DNA of 64,000 bases from Tessaracoccus defluvii (GCF_014489575.1 NZ_CP060789.1:2480001-2544000), one strand, 5' to 3'; positions 27,334-39,499 are shown, counted from the first letter of the stretch. Translations and numbers: made by a program. The notes: a model not told the origin generated them from the sequence alone.

Positions 27334-28746
27334 ATGGAAAAGCTGCAGAGCCTTCTCGACACCATCGCCTCCTTCGTATGGGGGCCGCTGTTCCTCATCC
27401 CGCTGCTGCTCCTCACCGGCCTGTGGCTCACGATCAAGCTGCGCGGCATCCAGTTCCGCACTCTCGGGCCGGCCCTGCGGCTCGCCCTCTGGGAACGCCG
27501 CGACAAGGACGCCGAGGGCGGCGACATCTCGCAGTTCCAGGCACTGACGACGGCGCTGGCCGCGACGGTCGGCGTCGGCAACATCGTCGGCGTGGCCGCG
27601 GCCATCTCGATCGGTGGCCCCGGCGCCCTGTTCTGGATGTGGGTCACCGGTCTGGTCGGCATGGCCTCGAAGTACTCCGAGGCCTTCCTCGCTGTCCGCT
27701 TCCGCACCGTCGACGCGAAGGGCCAGGCCTCCGGCGGCCCGCAGTACTACCTGAAGAGGGCGCTGCCCGGTAACTGGGGCGTCGCGCTCAGCATCGTTTT
27801 CGCCGTCTTCGCGGTGCTGGCGAGCTTCGGCATTGGCAACATGACCCAGGCGAACGCCGTCGCGGAGAACGTGCAGTCCGCCTTCGGCGTGCCGGCCATG
27901 ATCACGGCCGTCGTCATGGTCGTCCTCGTCGCCCTCGTCATCCTGGGCGGCATCAAGGCGATCGGCCACGTCACCGCAGCCCTCGTCCCGATCATGATCG
28001 TCTTCTACGTGCTCGGCGCGCTGTACATCCTCGTCGTCAACATCGCCGACGTGCCCGCGGCCCTCGGGCTGATCTTCGGCCAGGCCTTCACGGGCAAGGC
28101 CGCTGCCGGCGGCGCGTTCGGCGGCTTCCTGATCGCCATGCAGATGGGCGTCGCCCGCGGCATCTTCTCGAACGAGTCCGGCATGGGTTCGGCAGCGATC
28201 GCCGCCGCTGCGGCGAAGACGACCCACCCGGTCCGGCAGGGCCTCGTGTCGATGACGCAGACATTCATCGACACGATCATCGTCGTCTCCTGCACCGGCC
28301 TGGTGCTCGTCACCACCGGCGTGTGGGACTCCGGCGAGTCGCCCGCGGTGCTCACGTCGATGGCCTTCAGCCACGGCCTGCCCGGCGAGTGGGGCGGCTA
28401 CATCGTCGCCGTCGGCGTCATCCTGTTCGCCTTCTCCACCATCCTCGGCTGGTCCTACTACGGCGACCGCTGCGTCGAGCGCCTCTTCGGGGCACGGGCG
28501 ACGCTCTGGTACCGCATCGTGTTCACCCTCGTGGTCTATGTCGGCGCCACGATCCCGCTGACCATCGTGTGGTCGTTCGCAGACATCATGAACGGCCTGA
28601 TGGCGCTGCCCAACCTGATCGGCCTACTGGTGCTGTCCGGCCTCATCGCCAGGGAGACGGCGCACTACCTGCGCAACGACCCGAAGCTGCGCGCCGGGCG
28701 CGCGGAGGTCGAGGACTTCATGGAGGGGCAGCCGGCCGACGTGTGA
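27334..28746 (+). CDS. Sodium:alanine/glycine symporter (AGCS family)
   Basis: A 470-residue polytopic membrane protein from ATG 27334 (MEKLQSLLDTIASFVWGPLF). AGCS signatures are clear: FQALTTALAATVGVGNIVGV, GPGALFWMWVTGLVGMASKY, ASGGPQYYLKRALPG, and MQMGVARGIFSNESGMGSAA with FSTILGWSYYGDRC later. It imports alanine or glycine with sodium. It has its own terminator-like hairpin after the stop and no co-directional partner. Confidence 0.95.
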   Translation: MEKLQSLLDTIASFVWGPLFLIPLLLLTGLWLTIKLRGIQFRTLGPALRLALWERRDKDAEGGDISQFQALTTALAATVGVGNIVGVAAAISIGGPGALFWMWVTGLVGMASKYSEAFLAVRFRTVDAKGQASGGPQYYLKRALPGNWGVALSIVFAVFAVLASFGIGNMTQANAVAENVQSAFGVPAMITAVVMVVLVALVILGGIKAIGHVTAALVPIMIVFYVLGALYILVVNIADVPAALGLIFGQAFTGKAAAGGAFGGFLIAMQMGVARGIFSNESGMGSAAIAAAAAKTTHPVRQGLVSMTQTFIDTIIVVSCTGLVLVTTGVWDSGESPAVLTSMAFSHGLPGEWGGYIVAVGVILFAFSTILGWSYYGDRCVERLFGARATLWYRIVFTLVVYVGATIPLTIVWSFADIMNGLMALPNLIGLLVLSGLIARETAHYLRNDPKLRAGRAEVEDFMEGQPADV

Positions 28747-28753
28747 TCATCCC

Positions 28754-28780
28754 GTTCCGGGGGCAGACCGCTCCCGGGAC
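28754..28780. terminator. Hairpin between convergent genes
   Basis: A 10-bp stem with two G-T pairs (28754-28763 with 28771-28780) closes a 7-base loop just after the symporter stop and before the end of the DUF1707 gene on the other strand. It may terminate both. Confidence 0.55.
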
Positions 28781-28789
28781 GGAGACCCG

Positions 28790-29443
28790 TCAGCCCAGCT
28801 GGCGCCCCATCATCTCGATGGTCTGCTTCGCGGTGTAGAAGTCGGCGCCGGTGTACGCCTGGTACTGGCTGATCGCCTCGGTCTGCCGGTGCGACGCGAT
28901 CAGCGCCAGGATCTGGTCGTTCTCCTGGAAGGTCAGGGGACGCGGCGGAGCGACCTGCGGCAGCCTGCGCCTCCTGGAGTTCACGACGATGAACGCGACG
29001 AAGGCGAAGGGGATCAGCCCGAAGCCCTGCGACGCTCCGCCCAGCAGCGACATCAAGATGATGACCGCGGGGATGACCCACCACAGCTGCTGCCACGTCA
29101 TCGGGGAGCGCGACGGAGCGACTCCCGAATCCGGGACGGCGGGGTAGGGCGTGTAGATGGGTTCGGGTCCGGGCGGGGCGCCGTACAGCGGCGCCGCCGT
29201 CCGATCCGTGGGGTAGCCGTACGGCGAGGGTGCGCCGAGCCCCGGTCCGGGATCGTCGGGGCGCGGGCTGGGGAGGTCGGCGAAGAGCGGGATCAGGTCG
29301 TCCATGACGCGGGCGGTGAGCGCCCTGTCGAGCCGTTCGTTGAACTCCTCGACGCTCAGCCGGCCCTCCGCGTGATGCTCGCGCAGCATCGAGGCGGCCT
29401 GGTCACGCTCCGCGTCACCGATCCGGATGTTGTCGCCCGCCAT
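28790..29443 (-). CDS. DUF1707 domain membrane protein
   Basis: A 217-residue protein. The N-terminal DUF1707 (SHOCT-like) domain reads IRIGDAERDQAASMLREHHA, then EGRLSVEEFNERLDRALTA. A Pro/Tyr-rich linker follows, then two membrane helices (LWWVIPAVIILMSLLGG and FGLIPFAFVAFIVV). The C-terminal 60 residues (FQENDQILALIASHRQTEAI onward) look like a ribosomal L7/L12-type or SHOCT-like helical segment. Function unknown. A second DUF1707 protein lies at 55132, but with a different C-terminal domain. Confidence 0.8.
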   Translation of the reverse strand: MAGDNIRIGDAERDQAASMLREHHAEGRLSVEEFNERLDRALTARVMDDLIPLFADLPSPRPDDPGPGLGAPSPYGYPTDRTAAPLYGAPPGPEPIYTPYPAVPDSGVAPSRSPMTWQQLWWVIPAVIILMSLLGGASQGFGLIPFAFVAFIVVNSRRRRLPQVAPPRPLTFQENDQILALIASHRQTEAISQYQAYTGADFYTAKQTIEMMGRQLG

Positions 29444-29491
29444 GGATACAGGGTACCGGTGGACGGAGCCCCGGCCACCACCGGTGACGGT

Positions 29492-29519
29492 GGCCCCCGG
29501 AGGTCATCCTCCGGGGGCC
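29492..29519 (-). terminator. Terminator of clpB
   Basis: A perfect 12-bp stem (29492-29503 with 29508-29519), loop TCAT, starts 11 bases past the clpB stop. Confidence 0.8.
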
Positions 29520-29529
29520 GAACACAGGC

Positions 29530-32095
<2,566 letters not shown>

Positions 32096-32137
32096 GTGTG
32101 GTGGTGTCTCCTCATCACTCGGGATACCGGATACGAA

Positions 32138-32158
32138 GTTGAGTCTACTACACTCAAC
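32138..32158 (-). promoter_or_regulatory. HAIR operator (HspR binding site) of clpB
   Basis: TTGAGT (32139-32144), a 7-base spacer and ACTCAA (32152-32157) match the HAIR consensus CTTGAGT-N7-ACTCAAG except for the outermost base on each side. It lies 43 bases upstream of the clpB start. HspR, encoded at 49091-49513, is the expected repressor. Confidence 0.88.
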
Positions 32159-32212
32159 CTGCGGTCCGGGTCGGGTATTCCCCCGGTTTTCCCCTTGTGG
32201 AAGGCTCAGACC

Positions 32213-32596
32213 ATGGCTCCGAAGGACCGCCCCGAGGTGCCCGCCGACATGCTCTCGCGGGTGCGCGCCGTCATGGACACGCTGCCGGAGACGTACGAGG
32301 AGCCGGGGTGGGTGGGCATCCGCTGGCGCGTGGGTGGCGCGACGATCGCGCACATCTTCGGCGGCGAGGACCAGCTGTTCCGGATCGTTCTGCACGGGCA
32401 GCCGGCCGACGTCGTCGCGTTCGAGCATCTGGGACCGCCCTACTTCCGTGCGGGCTGGGGCGCCGACGCGATCGGGTTGGTGCTCGACGGGGCCACCGAC
32501 TGGGACGAGGTGGCCGAGCTGCTGGTCGAGTCGTACTGCACGCGGGCGCCCGCCCGGCTGGTCGACCCGCTGGGGCTGCCACCGGCTCCCGCCTGA
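32213..32596 (+). CDS. MmcQ/YjbR-family protein
   Basis: A 127-residue protein divergent from clpB, matching the MmcQ/YjbR-like double-wing fold: [20 protein letters not shown], then [12 protein letters not shown], then [19 protein letters not shown] and [14 protein letters not shown]. Members are often called DNA-binding, but function is unproven. The ribosome-binding site (GGAAGGCT) is 6 bases upstream. Confidence 0.8.
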   Translation: MAPKDRPEVPADMLSRVRAVMDTLPETYEEPGWVGIRWRVGGATIAHIFGGEDQLFRIVLHGQPADVVAFEHLGPPYFRAGWGADAIGLVLDGATDWDEVAELLVESYCTRAPARLVDPLGLPPAPA

Positions 32597-32690
32597 GCGG
32601 ACCGGGCCCGCTGACCCGGCCGCGCTCCGGACGGCGCCTCCAGCGTCGGATCCGGGGGCAGGCGCGGGACGGCCAAGGTGATCTGGAACG

Positions 32691-33725
32691 ATGGCGCCCA
32701 TGAAGGCGCTCGCGAAGACGCGGCCCGGTCCCGGGCTGGAACTCATCGACATCCCCGTCCCTTCCCCCGGGCCCAACGAGGTGCTCATCAAGGTCCGCAG
32801 CACAGGCATCTGCGGCACCGACCTGCACATCGCGAACTGGGACGGCTGGGCGCAGAAGACGGTGACCACCCCGAAGGTCATCGGCCACGAGTTCTGCGGC
32901 GAGATCGTCGAGCTCGGCAGCTCCGTCGAGAACCTCAGCGTCGGGCAGTTCGTCTCCGGTGAGGGGCACTACGTCTGCGGCCGTTGCCGCGCCTGCTTGG
33001 CGGGGAAGCGTCACCTGTGCCGCAACACGCGCGGCATCGGGTACCACGTCGACGGCGCCTTCTGCGAGTACTTCGCGATGCCGGCCGGCAACGTGTGGGT
33101 GCATCCCGAGGGCATGGACCCTGACGTCGCCGCGATCTTCGACCCGTTCGGCAACGCGGTGCACGCGGCGCTGCAGTTCCCGGCACTGGCCGAGGATGTC
33201 CTCGTCACGGGCGCGGGGCCGATCGGGATCATGGCGGCACTCGTGGCCAAGTTCCAGGGCGCCCGCAACGTCGTCATCACAGACATGTCCGACGAGCGGC
33301 TGGCGCTGGCGGATTCGCTGGGCCTGACGTCCACCGTCAACGTGTCGCGGGAGGACATCGCCGACACGTACGCCCGCCACGACATGCACGAGGGCTTCGA
33401 CATCGGTCTGGAGATGTCCGGGTCGGGCGCCGCGCTGCGGTCCATGATCGACAACATGACCCACGGCGGCCGCATCGCGCTGCTCGGGACGCCGACGCAG
33501 GAGCTCACCGTCGACTTCTCGACGATCATCTTCAACATGCTCACCATCCAGGGCGTCACGGGTCGGCAGATCTTCGAGACCTGGTACGCGATGAGCACGC
33601 TGGTCCGCTCGGGCCTCGACGTCAGCGGCGTCATCACCGACCGGCTGCCGGCCACCGAGTTCGCGGAGGCGTTCGCCATCGCGGGCAACGGGCGGTCTGG
33701 CAAGGTCATCCTGAACTGGGAGTGA
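32691..33725 (+). CDS. tdh: L-threonine 3-dehydrogenase
   Basis: A zinc-dependent medium-chain dehydrogenase of 344 residues (341 from the alternative ATG 32700, whose [10 protein letters not shown] better matches known Tdh starts). Catalytic zinc region [16 protein letters not shown] and GHEFCGE; structural zinc cysteines in [18 protein letters not shown]-binding [14 protein letters not shown]. It oxidises threonine to 2-amino-3-ketobutyrate. The next gene encodes the lyase for that product 11 bases on, so this is the classic tdh-kbl threonine catabolic operon. Confidence 0.95.
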   Translation: MAPMKALAKTRPGPGLELIDIPVPSPGPNEVLIKVRSTGICGTDLHIANWDGWAQKTVTTPKVIGHEFCGEIVELGSSVENLSVGQFVSGEGHYVCGRCRACLAGKRHLCRNTRGIGYHVDGAFCEYFAMPAGNVWVHPEGMDPDVAAIFDPFGNAVHAALQFPALAEDVLVTGAGPIGIMAALVAKFQGARNVVITDMSDERLALADSLGLTSTVNVSREDIADTYARHDMHEGFDIGLEMSGSGAALRSMIDNMTHGGRIALLGTPTQELTVDFSTIIFNMLTIQGVTGRQIFETWYAMSTLVRSGLDVSGVITDRLPATEFAEAFAIAGNGRSGKVILNWE

Positions 33726-33736
33726 GGAAAACAACC

Positions 33737-34927
33737 ATGGGCATTCTCGACGACATCCGCGCGGAGCTGCAGTCGCTGCGCGACCAGGGCCTCTACAAGG
33801 ACGAGGCCCCTCTGACGACGGCGCAGGCTGCGCATGTCGGCACGCTCGGCGGCGAGGTCATCAACCTCTGCGCCAACAACTACCTCGGGCTGGCCGATTC
33901 GCCCGAGCTCATCGCCGCCGCGAAGGACGCGCTCGACCGGTGGGGCTTTGGCATGGCGTCGGTGCGGTTCATCTGCGGCACGCAGACGCAGCACCAGGAG
34001 CTCGAGTCGAAGCTGACAGGCTTCCTGCGGCTCGGGCAGCCGGGCTTCGACACGATCCTGTACTCGTCGTGCTTCGACGCGAACGGCGGGTTGTTCGAGA
34101 CGCTGCTCACCGACCGCGACGCGATCATCTCCGACGAGCTGAACCACGCCTCGATCATCGACGGCGTCCGCCTGTCGAAGGCGATGCGCTACCGCTACCG
34201 CAACCGTGACCTGGACGACCTGCGCACCCAGCTCGAGGCGGCCCGGGCCGCCGGCGCCCGCCACACGCTGATCGCCACCGACGGCGTGTTCTCGATGGAC
34301 GGCTACGTCGCCCCGCTCGACAGGATCTGCGCGCTGGCCGACGAGTACGGCGCCCTGGTGATGGTCGACGACTCGCACGCCGTCGGTTTCATGGGCGAGA
34401 CGGGCGCGGGTACACCGGAGCTGTTCGGCGTGGCGGACCGCGTCGACATTCTCACGGGAACGCTGGGCAAGGCGCTGGGCGGGGCCTCGGGCGGGTTCAC
34501 GTGCGCCCGCGCCGAGATGGTGGAGCTGCTGCGGCAGCGTTCGCGCCCGTACCTGTTCAGCAACTCGTTGGCGCCGTCGATCACGGCGGCGGCGATCGCC
34601 GTCATCGATCTGCTGGCCGAGAAGCCCGACCTGCTGACGCGGCTGCGGGAAAACACGGCCTACTTCCGGCGCCGGATCGTCGAGGAGGGTTTCACGGTGC
34701 CGGAGTCGGATCACCCGATCGTGCCGGTGATGCTGGGCGACGCGGCGCTGGCGGCGAGGATGGCGGACGCGATCCTGGCGCGGGGCGTGTACGTGAGGGC
34801 GTTCAGCTACCCGGTGGTGCCGAGGGACAAGGCGCGGATCCGGACGCAGCTGTCGGCGTCGCTGACACGGGAGGACTTGGACAAGGCGATCGAGGCGTTC
34901 GTGGAGGCGCGGGCGGAGGTCGCCTGA
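33737..34927 (+). CDS. kbl: Glycine C-acetyltransferase (2-amino-3-ketobutyrate CoA ligase)
   Basis: A 396-residue PLP enzyme of the alpha-oxoamine synthase family. Signatures: [53 protein letters not shown] and the PLP-lysine segment [16 protein letters not shown]. It splits 2-amino-3-ketobutyrate with CoA to glycine and acetyl-CoA, completing the tdh pathway. ATG 33737 is chosen because GAGGAAA sits 8 bases upstream; an upstream GTG at 33722 overlaps the tdh stop. Confidence 0.96.
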   Translation: MGILDDIRAELQSLRDQGLYKDEAPLTTAQAAHVGTLGGEVINLCANNYLGLADSPELIAAAKDALDRWGFGMASVRFICGTQTQHQELESKLTGFLRLGQPGFDTILYSSCFDANGGLFETLLTDRDAIISDELNHASIIDGVRLSKAMRYRYRNRDLDDLRTQLEAARAAGARHTLIATDGVFSMDGYVAPLDRICALADEYGALVMVDDSHAVGFMGETGAGTPELFGVADRVDILTGTLGKALGGASGGFTCARAEMVELLRQRSRPYLFSNSLAPSITAAAIAVIDLLAEKPDLLTRLRENTAYFRRRIVEEGFTVPESDHPIVPVMLGDAALAARMADAILARGVYVRAFSYPVVPRDKARIRTQLSASLTREDLDKAIEAFVEARAEVA

Positions 34928-34962
34928 GGCGAGGGCGTGGAGCGCACCGCCCGGGGCTGAAA

Positions 34963-35055
34963 GTGCACGAATCTCCACTGAGCCGCCGCTACGTGCATAT
35001 CGCCACAACGGCCGCCTGAACCAGCAGAGTGTTCGCGAAAGCCAGATTTGTGCAC
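34963..35055 (+). repeat. 92-bp palindromic dispersed element, copy C
   Basis: A full copy on the plus strand, from GTGCACGAATCTCC to GCCAGATTTGTGCAC, with the core GTGCATATCGCCA. It is preceded by GCCCGGGGCTGAAA, which also precedes copy D. The 347-base gap between kbl and the DUF559 gene holds copies C and D and nothing else recognisable. Confidence 0.85.
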
Positions 35056-35118
35056 GCGGAGCTCGTACGCGCTGAGGCCGGGGCCCGAGGCCCCGGAGCG
35101 CAGCGCCCGGGGCTGAAA

Positions 35119-35209
35119 GTGCACGAATCTCCACTGAGCCGCCGCTACGCGCATATCGCCAGATCGGCCGCCTGAGCCAGCCGAATGCACGCTGGAGCCA
35201 GATTTGTGC
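35119..35209 (+). repeat. 92-bp palindromic dispersed element, copy D
   Basis: A full copy 156 bases after copy C in the same orientation, with the same GCCCGGGGCTGAAA leader. It ends 65 bases before the DUF559 gene. Confidence 0.85.
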
Positions 35210-35274
35210 TCCCCAGGCACCGAATTGGCTGGGGATACCGGGCATGCACCCGCGGAGCGACCCATAACGCGGTC

Positions 35275-36087
35275 ATGGAGATTTCAGGCATTGCCACCTA
35301 CGCACAGCTCCGAGGCAGCGGCGCCTCACGGAGGGACATCAATGACGCCCTGGCCACCGGCGTGATCCGGCGGCTGATGAGGGGCTGGTACGAATTCAGG
35401 GACGCCGACCCAGATGTTGCGCGCGCCCTGGAACTGAAGGGGCGCCTCGGGTGCCTCAGCGGCTGCGCCTCCTACGGACTGTGGGTTCCCGCGGTGTACG
35501 CCCTCCATGTGGTGTACGGCGACGGCGCTCGATTCCCGCACCTTCCGGGGTTGTTCCAGCACGTCTCGAGCGCGCCCCATCCTCGGACCCCGGTGTGGCC
35601 TCTCAAGGACTGCTTGGCTCAGGTGGCACAGCGGCACAGCGCCGAGGAGGCGCTCGTCGTTCTCGAGTCGGCCCTCAACCTCCGTCTCATCAAACCCGAC
35701 GAGATCCACGAGGTCCTCGGACACCCGACGCGCAGCCGGATACGGCTGGCCAAGCATCTCGACGTGTCGGAGTCCGGCAGCGAGACACGGGTACGCCTGT
35801 TCCTCCGTCGCTGCCGCGTACCGGTCCGACCGCAGGTGAACATCCGACCGATCGGAAGGGTGGATCTGCTGGTGGGCGAACGGCTCATCATCGAGTGCGA
35901 CGGAGCAGCGTTCCACCGAAGCGCCGAGCAGCACGAGATCGACCGCTCCAGAGACCTGGCCGCCCGCGATCTGGGGCTGGACACCCTCAGGCTCAGCTAC
36001 CGACAGATCTGGGACCAGTGGCCGGAAACCCAAGCCAGCCTGCTGCGCCAGATCAGGAGAAGGAAGCACATCAACCGGAGCCGATGA
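35275..36087 (+). CDS. DUF559 nuclease-like protein with AbiEi-like N-terminal domain
   Basis: 270 residues from ATG 35275. The N-terminal half has a winged-helix pattern seen in AbiEi-type proteins: LRGSGASRRDINDALATGVI, then RRLMRGWYEFRDAD. The C-terminal half is a DUF559 (Vsr-like, PD-(D/E)XK) nuclease fold: GRVDLLVGERLIIECDGAAF, then RSRDLAARDLGLDTLRLSYR. Such genes are common, often multi-copy, in actinobacteria; their targets are unknown. This one is bracketed by inverted copies of the dispersed element (copy D upstream, copy E downstream). The GC content and codon use look similar to the neighbours. Confidence 0.8.
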   Translation: MEISGIATYAQLRGSGASRRDINDALATGVIRRLMRGWYEFRDADPDVARALELKGRLGCLSGCASYGLWVPAVYALHVVYGDGARFPHLPGLFQHVSSAPHPRTPVWPLKDCLAQVAQRHSAEEALVVLESALNLRLIKPDEIHEVLGHPTRSRIRLAKHLDVSESGSETRVRLFLRRCRVPVRPQVNIRPIGRVDLLVGERLIIECDGAAFHRSAEQHEIDRSRDLAARDLGLDTLRLSYRQIWDQWPETQASLLRQIRRRKHINRSR

Positions 36088-36170
36088 CGCAGGTGCTGCT
36101 CGCTGGTCCTGGTTGCTCGCCCCTGGCACCGCTCCCCGGGGACGGGGCAACCGTGCCGTCCTCCCGTCGA

Positions 36171-36261
36171 ACACAAATCTGGCTTTCACGAACACTGCGC
36201 TGGCCCAAGCCGCCGCTACGGCGATATGCACACAGCCGCCGTTCCACGGAGATTCGTGCAC
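36171..36261 (-). repeat. 92-bp palindromic dispersed element, copy E
   Basis: A more diverged full copy, in minus orientation, 84 bases after the DUF559 gene. The GTGCACGAATCTCC end, the GTGCATATCGCC core and the AAGCCAGATTTGTG end are retained, while the stem arms have changed. Confidence 0.8.
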
Positions 36262-36265
36262 ATCT

Positions 36266-36355
36266 CGGGGGCAGAGGCAGGGGCAGGGCTCGGTCTCGGT
36301 CTCGGTCTCGGGGGCAGGGGCAGGGGCTCGGTCTCGGGCTCGGCCTCGGGACCAC
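36266..36355. repeat. Low-complexity CTCGGT / GGGGCA repeat
   Basis: A GC-rich simple-sequence tract made of repeated TCGGTC-type hexamers and GGGGCAGG units lies between element E and the TPP riboswitch. No coding potential was seen; it may be a slippage-prone spacer. Confidence 0.6.
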
Positions 36356-36402
36356 TCGACCCGGCCCCGGGACCCGCCCTGCGCCCGCTGCTAGGCTGAC
36401 AC

Positions 36403-36472
36403 ACGTCCGGGGTGCCCCGTTGGGGCTGAGATCACACCCGCAACACCTGATCTAGGTAGTGCTAGCGAAGGG
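36403..36472 (+). promoter_or_regulatory. TPP riboswitch (THI box)
   Basis: The conserved parts of the thi box are all present just upstream of thiM: GGGGTGCC, GGGGCTGAGATCACACC, ACCTGATCTAGGT and GCTAGCGAAGGGA. The element senses thiamine pyrophosphate and would shut off the thiM-thiE-thiD-tenA operon. Its 3' GAAGGGA also serves as ribosome-binding site for the TTG start of thiM, so control is likely at translation initiation. Confidence 0.95.
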
Positions 36473-36480
36473 AGCCCAGG

Positions 36481-37287
36481 TTGAGCACCGTATCCGCCGT
36501 CCTGAGCGAGGTCCGCGCCGCGAACCCGCTCGTCCACTGCATGACCAACACCGTCGTGCCCGAGATCACCGCCAACGTGCTGCTCGCCGTCGGCGCCGCC
36601 CCCGCGATGATCGACCTTCCCGAGGAGGCCGCGATCTTCGCCGGCATCGCCTCGGCCCTGCTGATCAACGTCGGCAACGGATCCGCCGAGCAGCACGCCG
36701 GCATGCGACTCGCGGCCCCTGCCGCCGTCGCCGCCGGGCACCCGTGGGTGCTCGACCCGGTCGCCGTCGGCGGGCTTCCCGTGCGCACCGCCCTCGCCCG
36801 GGACCTCCTCGCCGACCGCCCGACCGCCATCCGCGGCAACGCCTCCGAAATCCTCGGCCTCGCCGGGGCCAGCGCCGGGGGACGCGGGGTCGACGCGACC
36901 GACGACGCCGAGTCCGCCCTCGACACCGCCCGCGAACTGGCCGACACGACCGGCGCGATCGTCGCTGTCTCCGGCCCGGTCGACGTCATCGTCTCCCCCG
37001 ACGGCCGCGTCACCCGCGTCACCGGCGGCAGCCCCCTCATGCCGCTCGTGATCGGTACAGGCTGCTCGCTCGGCGCGGTCGTCGCCGCCTGCCTCGGCGC
37101 GGCCCGCCCGGCAGGACTCGACGAGCACGACGCCGTCGTCGCCGCCCACGCACTGTTCGCGGCCGCCGGCAGCCTCGCAGCGACGCAAACCGCGGGCCCG
37201 GGTTCCTTCCGGACCGCCTGGCTCGACGCCCTCCACACGCTCACACCCGAGTCGACCCTGGTCGCCGTCGACATCGCGGAGGCCTGA
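36481..37287 (+). CDS. thiM: Hydroxyethylthiazole kinase
   Basis: 268 residues from TTG 36481, positioned 9 bases after the riboswitch GAAGGGA. Motifs: NPLVHCMTNTVVPEITANVL, WVLDPVAVGG, then IRGNASEILGLAGASAGGRG and the catalytic MPLVIGTGCSLGAVVAACLG. It phosphorylates hydroxyethylthiazole for thiamine salvage. It overlaps the thiE start (TGATG). Confidence 0.95.
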   Translation: MSTVSAVLSEVRAANPLVHCMTNTVVPEITANVLLAVGAAPAMIDLPEEAAIFAGIASALLINVGNGSAEQHAGMRLAAPAAVAAGHPWVLDPVAVGGLPVRTALARDLLADRPTAIRGNASEILGLAGASAGGRGVDATDDAESALDTARELADTTGAIVAVSGPVDVIVSPDGRVTRVTGGSPLMPLVIGTGCSLGAVVAACLGAARPAGLDEHDAVVAAHALFAAAGSLAATQTAGPGSFRTAWLDALHTLTPESTLVAVDIAEA

Positions 37288-37964
37288 TGCGCGCCCGCCC
37301 CGAGTACAGCGCCGACGTCGACTGGCGCCTCTACTTCGTCACCGACACCGCCCTCAGCGGCGGGATCGACCGCGTCCCCGCCGTCGTCGAGGAGGCGATC
37401 ATCGGCGGCGTCGGCGTCATCCAGGTCCGCGACAAGGACCTCGACGACGACGACTTCGCCCGCCTCACCCGCGACGTCATGCTCGCCGCCGACCGCGCCT
37501 TCGACGTCACCGGACGGCGGGTCGACATCTTCGTCAACGACCGCCTCGACATCGCCGACCACTTCGGCCTGCACCTCCACCTCGGCCAATCCGACGGCGA
37601 CATCCACCGCGCCCGCGCCCGCCTCGGCGACGACACGCTCATCGGCCTGTCCATCTCCAACGAGGCCCAACTGCTGGCCGAACTCGCCGACCCGACCGCC
37701 GACGCACTCGGCCTGTCCCCCATCTGGGCCACGCCCACCAAGACCGACACCGACCCCGCCCTCGGACTCGACGGCGCCCGCCGCCTCGTCGACCTGACGG
37801 CGGGCGCCGCCATCACCCTCGGCATCGGCGGCATCAACGCCGACAACGCCCGCGACGTCATCGCCACCGGCGTCGACGGCGTCTGCGTCGTCTCCGCGAT
37901 CGCCGCTTCCCCCGACCCCCGCGCGGCCGCCAGCCGCCTGCTCTCCCTCTGGAGTCCCGCATGA
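37287..37964 (+). CDS. thiE: Thiamine-phosphate synthase
   Basis: 225 residues. The TIM-barrel enzyme joins HMP pyrophosphate to thiazole phosphate. Motifs are [13 protein letters not shown] near the N-terminus, [39 protein letters not shown] and [25 protein letters not shown] lies near the C-terminus. The ATG overlaps the thiM stop; the end overlaps the thiD start by 4 bases. Confidence 0.95.
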   Translation: MRARPEYSADVDWRLYFVTDTALSGGIDRVPAVVEEAIIGGVGVIQVRDKDLDDDDFARLTRDVMLAADRAFDVTGRRVDIFVNDRLDIADHFGLHLHLGQSDGDIHRARARLGDDTLIGLSISNEAQLLAELADPTADALGLSPIWATPTKTDTDPALGLDGARRLVDLTAGAAITLGIGGINADNARDVIATGVDGVCVVSAIAASPDPRAAASRLLSLWSPA

Positions 37965-38815
37965 ACCCCGTCATCGTCCTCAGCATCGCCGGCTCAGATC
38001 CCAGCGGCGGCGCCGGCATCCAGGCCGACCTCAAGACCTTCGCCGCGCTCGGCGTCTACGGCACCGCCGCGCTCGCCGGGCTGACGGTGCAGAACACCGT
38101 CGGCGTCCGCGACGCCCGCCCCGTCGACCCCGACCTCGTCCGCGCCCAGGTCGTCGCCGTCCTCGACGACCTGCCCGTCGCCGCGACGAAACTCGGCATG
38201 CTGTCCAACGCCGCGGTCGCCGCCACCGTCGCCGACCTCCTGGAGGAACGACGCGACGAGTTCGGCCTCGTGGTCCTCGACCCCGTCATGATCGCCACCT
38301 CCGGCGACGCGCTCCTGTCCGACGATGCCGTCGACATCGTCCGCACCCGCCTGCTCCCGCTCGCCGACGTCATCACCCCCAACGCGCCAGAAGCCGCCGT
38401 CCTGCTGGAGCTCCCCGCTGCCACCGACACCGACGGCCTCGTCGACCAGGCGACGGCGCTGCTGCGGCTCGGCGCCCGCGCGGCCCTCGTCAAGGGCGGG
38501 CACCTGACCGGCGAGACAGACATGACCGATGTCTATGCGACGGCGGACTCCACCGCGCTGCTGTCCGGCCCCCGTTTCGACACCCGCAACACCCACGGCA
38601 CCGGCTGCACCCTCAGCTCTGCCGTCGCCGCGTGTGCGGCGCTCCGGGGCGACACGATCGCGTCCGGCGTCTCGCTCGAGGCGGTCCAGGAGGCCCGCGA
38701 CTACCTGATGCGGGCGATCGAGTCTGGCGCGCACTGGCGCCTCGGCAGGACGCCGGAGCTCGGCCACGGCCCCGTGAATCACCTTGTCGGACGCGCAGAA
38801 AGCCTGGGCCTGTGA
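37961..38815 (+). CDS. thiD: Hydroxymethylpyrimidine (phosphate) kinase
   Basis: 284 residues of the ribokinase fold: [20 protein letters not shown] at the start, [32 protein letters not shown] and the catalytic [15 protein letters not shown]. It phosphorylates HMP and HMP-P for thiamine synthesis. Stop and start codons overlap with both neighbours, so the operon is tightly coupled. Confidence 0.95.
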   Translation: MNPVIVLSIAGSDPSGGAGIQADLKTFAALGVYGTAALAGLTVQNTVGVRDARPVDPDLVRAQVVAVLDDLPVAATKLGMLSNAAVAATVADLLEERRDEFGLVVLDPVMIATSGDALLSDDAVDIVRTRLLPLADVITPNAPEAAVLLELPAATDTDGLVDQATALLRLGARAALVKGGHLTGETDMTDVYATADSTALLSGPRFDTRNTHGTGCTLSSAVAACAALRGDTIASGVSLEAVQEARDYLMRAIESGAHWRLGRTPELGHGPVNHLVGRAESLGL

Positions 38816-39492
38816 GCTGGCAGATGGGTGAGTTCAGCACCGCAGCGTGGTCGGCGACAGAGCGCCTCCGGGGCGACATCGACGCCCTCCCGCTCCTGAC
38901 CGAGTTGGCCGACGGCACCCTCGAGCCACACCGCTTCTCCGAGTACCTGGCCCAGGACGACTTCTACCTGCGCGGCTACGGCCGGGCCCTGGCCACGCTC
39001 GCGGGCAGGGCCCCGACGGCGGAGGCCACGGCCTTCTGGGCCCTGGGTGCCGGCGAGTCGGTGGCCGCGGAGGTCGAGCTGCACGCCACGCTCATGGCCG
39101 ACCCCCGCCTCGCCGGGCAGCCCCGCGCGGCCAAGGCCTCCCCGACGACGCGCGCCTACGTCTCGTTCCTGCAGGCCTCGGTCGCCTTCGAGCCGTACCC
39201 GGTCGGCGTCGCCGCCGTCCTCCCCTGCTACTGGGTGTACGCGGATGTCGGCGAACGCCTGGCCGCGACGGCGTCGCGGCTGGCCGGCCATCCGTACAGC
39301 GCCTGGGTCGCGGCCTACGTCGACCCCGCCGTCCGGGAGGCGACGGCGACCGCCATCCGCCTGCTCGACGAGGCCGCCGCGCAGGCAGACGCGCCCACCC
39401 GGGCCGCGATGCTGGAGGCGTTCGAGGCCGCCACCTGGTACGAGCACGAGTTCTGGGCCCGCTCCTACGAGCTGGAGGCCTGGCCCTTCTAA
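38812..39492 (+). CDS. tenA: TenA-family thiaminase II / aminopyrimidine aminohydrolase
   Basis: About 226 residues from GTG 38812 (GTGA overlap with thiD) or 222 from ATG 38824. The all-helical TenA fold is shown by LEPHRFSEYLAQDDFYLRGY, LPCYWVYADVGERL with the active-site Cys, and WVAAYVDPAVREA followed by FEAATWYEHEFWARSYELE. It hydrolyses aminopyrimidine breakdown products of thiamine so that HMP can be salvaged. Its place after thiD under the TPP riboswitch fits this role. Confidence 0.92.
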   Translation: MSWQMGEFSTAAWSATERLRGDIDALPLLTELADGTLEPHRFSEYLAQDDFYLRGYGRALATLAGRAPTAEATAFWALGAGESVAAEVELHATLMADPRLAGQPRAAKASPTTRAYVSFLQASVAFEPYPVGVAAVLPCYWVYADVGERLAATASRLAGHPYSAWVAAYVDPAVREATATAIRLLDEAAAQADAPTRAAMLEAFEAATWYEHEFWARSYELEAWPF

Positions 39493-39499
39493 CCGACAC

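Noticed and set aside
36266..36355. CTCGGT tract as a regulatory array
   Set aside because: It is a simple-sequence run without symmetry or conserved spacing to the riboswitch; kept only as a low-complexity repeat.
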